From: Candidatus Subteraquimicrobium carltonvillense
GTDB taxonomy: Bacteria; Actinomycetota; Aquicultoria; Subteraquimicrobiales; Subteraquimicrobiaceae
Reading direction: 5' to 3'
NCBI GenBank assembly: GCA_002339355.1
Contig: DDKQ01000027.1
Coordinates: 1 to 9,558 of the forward strand
DNA length: 9,558 bases
Shown here: in pieces, positions 7,263-9,558 of the stretch
Numbering within the stretch: position 1 is the first letter of the stretch
Layout of the letters: every line of letters starts with the position of its first letter
Made by a program: the position numbers and the translations under genes
Notes under the pieces: model-generated
Told to the model about the DNA's origin: nothing
The model's input: the letters and a program-made list of their open reading frames with translations, nothing else
The model's database searches: none

Positions 7263-7304
7263 AGCTCAGCAGCTCAGCTTTACAGCTTCTGAGCTTTCTG
7301 AGCT
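7263..7304 (-). repeat. AGCTCAG-based intercistronic hairpin between ribD and ribE
   Basis: The heptamer AGCTCAG occurs twice (7263-7269, 7271-7277), and its complement CTGAGCT occurs twice (7289-7295, 7298-7304). They fold into a hairpin of two 7-base-pair blocks with one- or two-base bulges and a small apical loop. It overlaps the ribD stop codon. No U tract follows on the minus strand, so a terminator is unlikely. It may stabilise or mark a processing site in the mRNA, or be a REP-like palindrome. Confidence 0.7.
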
Positions 7305-8391
7305 AACAAGGGTAGGCTTCTATCATCAAGTCCTCGCCGATCCTTTTCACGTCCGTCATTTTAAGATTGGGTGCCTGGTCAATGGCTTCAATACTTTCTC
7401 CGCCCATAACTCCGGGGGTATCATCTCCTCCTATGAGTTTTGAAGCGATAAGGAACAAAAACTTATCCACGATTCCAGCCTTGATGGCCGATGCATTCAG
7501 CAGCGAGCCTCCCTCCAAAAGCACGCTGGTTATCTCCCTTTCTCCCAGTTCCCTCATGAGTTTGACCAAGTCAACTCTTCCATCTTTTCTGGGGACGGGG
7601 AGAACTTCAACCCCGCATTGGCGAAGAGCTTGTATTTTTTCCCTGTCGGCGCTAGCGATGGCCAGAATTGTGGGAATCTCTGAAGCCGTTTTGACTATCT
7701 TGGAATCCAGGGGGATTCTTGCTTTACTGTCTATGATGATGCGAATGGGATTATGTATTTCTCTACCCTGAAGTCTTACCGTAAGTAGAGGATTATCCAG
7801 AAGAACGGTTCCTATTCCAACCATAATGGAATCGTATTCACTGCGGAGGCGATGGACTTCCCTGCGGGATTTTTCACCAGTTAACCGGGTAGCACTCCCT
7901 CTTTTTGCTGTAATTTTCCCATTCATACTCATGGCCACCTTCATTAAAACAAAGGGCAAACCCGTCGTTATGTACTTAATGTAAATCTCATTTTGATGAG
8001 CGATTTCTTGGCTTAAAATGCCCACTTCGATGTCGATTCCTTTGAGTTTAAGTTGCTTGATACCCCTTCCGCAAACCTTGGGATTGGGGTCGATTAATCC
8101 CACTATAACCCTTGAAATTCCAGACTCAATGATCGCTTCAGTGCAGGGAGAAGTTCTTCCATAAATACAACAGGGTTCCAGAGTTATATACATCGTGGCC
8201 CCTTTTGCCTCCTCCCGAGCTTCATTAAGGGCGTTTACCTCGGCATGAGGCTCCCCGGCTTTTATATGGAAACCTTCCCCCACTATTGCTCCATCCTTAA
8301 CTATTACCGCTCCCACAAGGGGATTGGGGCTGGTTTTTCCTCGCCCCTTCTCTGCTAGCTCGATTGCCCGCCCCATGTATTGTCCATGCAT
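7303..8391 (-). CDS. ribD: Bifunctional pyrimidine deaminase / 5-amino-6-(5-phosphoribosylamino)uracil reductase
   Basis: Performs the second and third steps on the GTP branch of riboflavin synthesis. The deaminase domain (1-~145) has SPNPLVGAVIV at 21-31, HAE with zinc ligand H49 and catalytic E51, and PCCIYGRTSPC with zinc cysteines C74 and C83. The reductase domain (146-362) has KVAMSMNGKIT, SEYDSIMVGIGTVLLDNP, a conserved IIIDS strand and LEGGSLLNAS. The widely conserved PCSHxGRTPPC motif is altered: S-H is replaced by C75-I76. The ATG at 8391 has GTGAGGG seven bases upstream, and the protein then aligns with the family's usual N-terminus. It is the first gene after the FMN riboswitch and terminator, so it and everything downstream should be repressed by FMN. 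Confidence 0.97.
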   Translation of the reverse strand: MHGQYMGRAIELAEKGRGKTSPNPLVGAVIVKDGAIVGEGFHIKAGEPHAEVNALNEAREEAKGATMYITLEPCCIYGRTSPCTEAIIESGISRVIVGLIDPNPKVCGRGIKQLKLKGIDIEVGILSQEIAHQNEIYIKYITTGLPFVLMKVAMSMNGKITAKRGSATRLTGEKSRREVHRLRSEYDSIMVGIGTVLLDNPLLTVRLQGREIHNPIRIIIDSKARIPLDSKIVKTASEIPTILAIASADREKIQALRQCGVEVLPVPRKDGRVDLVKLMRELGEREITSVLLEGGSLLNASAIKAGIVDKFLFLIASKLIGGDDTPGVMGGESIEAIDQAPNLKMTDVKRIGEDLMIEAYPC

Positions 8392-8475
8392 GAGAATTCC
8401 CTCACAGCCTAAATATCCATTCCAATATTCTTAAGAACATTAGAATATAGCTTTTTACCTTCTTTCTTCTCTCTT
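8392..8475 (-). other. Leader between riboswitch terminator and ribD
   Basis: An AT-rich untranslated segment of the ribD mRNA. It holds the ribD ribosome binding site and a small inverted repeat, ATATTC (8425-8430) with GAATAT (8443-8448), enclosing the palindrome TTCTTAAGAA. No reading frame or second promoter is convincing here. Confidence 0.5.
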
Positions 8476-8512
8476 ATTAAAAAGAAATGCCAAGGAGAGG
8501 TCCTTGGCATTT
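8476..8512 (-). terminator. Intrinsic terminator of the FMN riboswitch (expression platform)
   Basis: A perfect 12-base-pair stem, AAATGCCAAGGA with TCCTTGGCATTT (8485-8496 and 8501-8512), four-base loop, is followed on the minus strand by CTTTTTAAT. The upstream half can instead pair with sequence just after the aptamer: TTGGC-AAAT-GCCAA (8504-8517), or CCTTG (8522-8526) with CAAGG (8502-8506). Either would act as an antiterminator. Bound FMN should therefore favour termination before ribD. Confidence 0.92.
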
Positions 8513-8524
8513 GCCAATACTCAA

Positions 8525-8790
8525 GGAACCTTCTCCCATCCAGACTATACTGTCGGCTCTGGAATTCCCTTATGGGTCACCAGATCTACCCCACCTTATT
8601 GGTTGCTAGTTAGTCGGTTTGCTGGTTTGTTTAATTCCCAACCAACTAGCCAACAAGCTAACCTGCTAGGGGGGTTCGCGGGCTTTACCGCCGGTCGGGA
8701 CTTCCCACCACCAATACTTATTGCTACTCTCTTCCTCACTTGCAGCGAAAGTGCTTGGCAGGAGTCACCCTGCCCCGAAGGTTTCCCATA
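8525..8790 (-). promoter_or_regulatory. FMN riboswitch (RFN element), enlarged
   Basis: On the minus strand the closing helix AACCTTC/GAAGGTT (8777-8783 with 8527-8533) encloses the conserved RFN segments: GGGGCAGGGTGA, GACCGGCGGTAAAGCC (8681-8696), CCAGAGCCGAC, and the signature GACAGTATAGTCTGGATGG followed by GAGAAGG (8529-8554). The aptamer binds flavin mononucleotide and controls riboflavin genes. It is about 260 bases, longer than usual, because of three expansions: a 61-base insert in the P2 loop (8704-8764), a 10-base CCC-ATAA-GGG hairpin in the symmetric second GGTGA...AATTCC loop (8567-8576), and a long imperfect variable arm (about 8590-8672). Two short frames in this stretch (8504-8887 plus, 8596-8796 minus) are spurious. 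Confidence 0.96.
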
Positions 8791-8804
8791 TTTCATTGCA
8801 AAAA

Positions 8805-8833
8805 ACTATAACAAAAGATTACAGCTTAGGCAA
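8805..8833 (-). promoter_or_regulatory. Promoter of the riboswitch-ribD transcript
   Basis: On the minus strand TTGCCT (-35, 8828-8833) and TATAGT (-10, 8805-8810) are separated by exactly 17 bases, matching a sigma-70/SigA-type promoter at four and five of six positions. Transcription would begin near 8798, just before the FMN aptamer. The -35 box overlaps the rpe stop codon by one base, so the riboflavin genes can be transcribed without rpe. Confidence 0.6.
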
Positions 8834-9497
8834 GGGAAATTACTTTTCTTAAATTCCTTATGGCCTCGCCGATATCGACGTGGTTAAAAACGGCAGAACC
8901 TGCAACTAGGATATCTGCCCCTGCCTTTATGATATCCAGGGCGTTCTTCTGAGAAACTCCTCCATCAACCTCTATCGCTACCGAAGGATTATACTCTTCA
9001 ATCATATTTTTAAGAAGACCTATCTTCTCTATGGTTTGAGGAATGAACTCTTGTCCCCCAAAACCAGGATTAACCGACATAATGACGACGAAATGTATCT
9101 CCGGTAGGGTATTGATGAGATTTGTTAAAGCTGTTGCAGGATTTAAGGCTACTCCAACACTTAGATTACTATAAGTCTTGACCCTCTGGATTACTCGATG
9201 TAGATGAGTACAGGCTTCAAAGTGGACGGAGAGAAGATTGGCTCCAGCTTCAATGAAATCCTCAATGAAGAATTCTGGATTCTCGGTCATCAGGTGCACA
9301 TCAAAGGGGATATTGGCATATGGCTTGATAGCAGAAACTACTGAGGGACCGATGGAGATATTGGGCACGAAATGACCGTCCATGACATCGATATGGATGT
9401 AATCCGCTCCGGCTTCTTCAGCTCGCTTGACTTGCTCTCCCAGGCATGCAAAATTCGCCGACAAAATTGAGGGAGCAATCTTTACCCTTTTTACCAT
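8826..9497 (-). CDS. rpe: Ribulose-phosphate 3-epimerase
   Basis: Interconverts ribulose 5-phosphate and xylulose 5-phosphate in the pentose phosphate pathway. It is a complete 223-residue TIM barrel. Metal and catalytic residues are visible: H35 and D37 in HIDVMDGHFVPN, H68 in FDVHLM, and D178 in EVDGGV. MSVNPGFGGQEFI is the mobile active-site loop, and GG (179-180) and AGS near the C-terminus bind phosphate. The usual SAD after PSILS reads SAN here, a mild change. The ATG at 9497 has GAGAGG about seven bases upstream. Placement before the riboflavin genes is functionally sensible, since RibBA competes for ribulose 5-phosphate. It lies upstream of the riboswitch, so FMN should not repress it. 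Confidence 0.97.
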   Translation of the reverse strand: MVKRVKIAPSILSANFACLGEQVKRAEEAGADYIHIDVMDGHFVPNISIGPSVVSAIKPYANIPFDVHLMTENPEFFIEDFIEAGANLLSVHFEACTHLHRVIQRVKTYSNLSVGVALNPATALTNLINTLPEIHFVVIMSVNPGFGGQEFIPQTIEKIGLLKNMIEEYNPSVAIEVDGGVSQKNALDIIKAGADILVAGSAVFNHVDIGEAIRNLRKVISLA

Positions 9498-9524
9498 AGG
9501 GATTCCTCTCTTAAGGTAAAAGTA

Positions 9525-9553
9525 ATTTTAACATTGAGTTTTCCTTCCTTCAA
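9525..9553 (-). promoter_or_regulatory. Candidate promoter of rpe
   Basis: On the minus strand TTGAAG (9548-9553) and TAAAAT (9525-9530) are separated by 17 bases and match the SigA-type consensus at four and five of six positions. The predicted start near 9518 leaves a short leader carrying the rpe ribosome binding site. The window ends five bases further on, so an upstream gene and read-through cannot be excluded. Confidence 0.45.
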
Positions 9554-9558
9554 GAATT

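Noticed and set aside
8504..8887. 127-residue plus-strand frame and a 66-residue minus-strand frame (8596-8796)
   Set aside because: Both lie across the FMN riboswitch, whose conserved segments explain the sequence; neither has protein-like motifs.

Overview
All nine complete protein genes run on the minus strand, so transcription is from right to left. They encode ordinary bacterial housekeeping enzymes, with clear Shine-Dalgarno sites and some GTG starts. The gene order rpe-ribD-ribE-ribBA-ribH matches the order of these genes in Mycobacterium tuberculosis (rpe, ribG, ribC, ribA2, ribH, there with a few genes in between). This fits an actinobacterial or related Gram-positive lineage, but base composition is moderate and no lineage-specific marker was found, so the host stays open.

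Right part (9558-4838), riboflavin block. rpe (ribulose-phosphate 3-epimerase) has its own candidate promoter. Next come a second good promoter overlapping the rpe stop, an unusually large FMN riboswitch, and a textbook intrinsic terminator ending in a U tract. Then follow ribD, ribE, ribBA and ribH: every step from GTP and ribulose 5-phosphate to riboflavin except the phosphatase step. Rpe uses ribulose 5-phosphate, the same substrate as the RibB half of RibBA. The ribE stop codon lies inside the ribBA ribosome binding site. An AGCTCAG-based hairpin separates ribD from ribE.

Middle part (4817-2138). A short cupin resembling the C-terminal domain of type II mannose-6-phosphate isomerases follows ribH closely. 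It is followed by a B12-binding-like radical SAM protein of unknown substrate and, after a 115-base AT-rich gap, a SAM hydrolase (SAM hydroxide adenosyltransferase, DUF62 family).

Left part (2134-1). gltX (glutamyl-tRNA synthetase) starts almost on top of the SAM hydrolase stop. It carries an extra N-terminal segment of about 60 residues with a KPMPPPTKV motif. Just past its stop lies a GC-rich, highly structured 130-150 base element, the most intriguing item here. It could be a stand-alone structured RNA, possibly of the HEARO / IscB omega-RNA class. Beyond it is a short coiled-coil plus GAF-start reading frame that looks like the remains of a sensor gene.

I see no CRISPR array, transposase, tRNA or rRNA.
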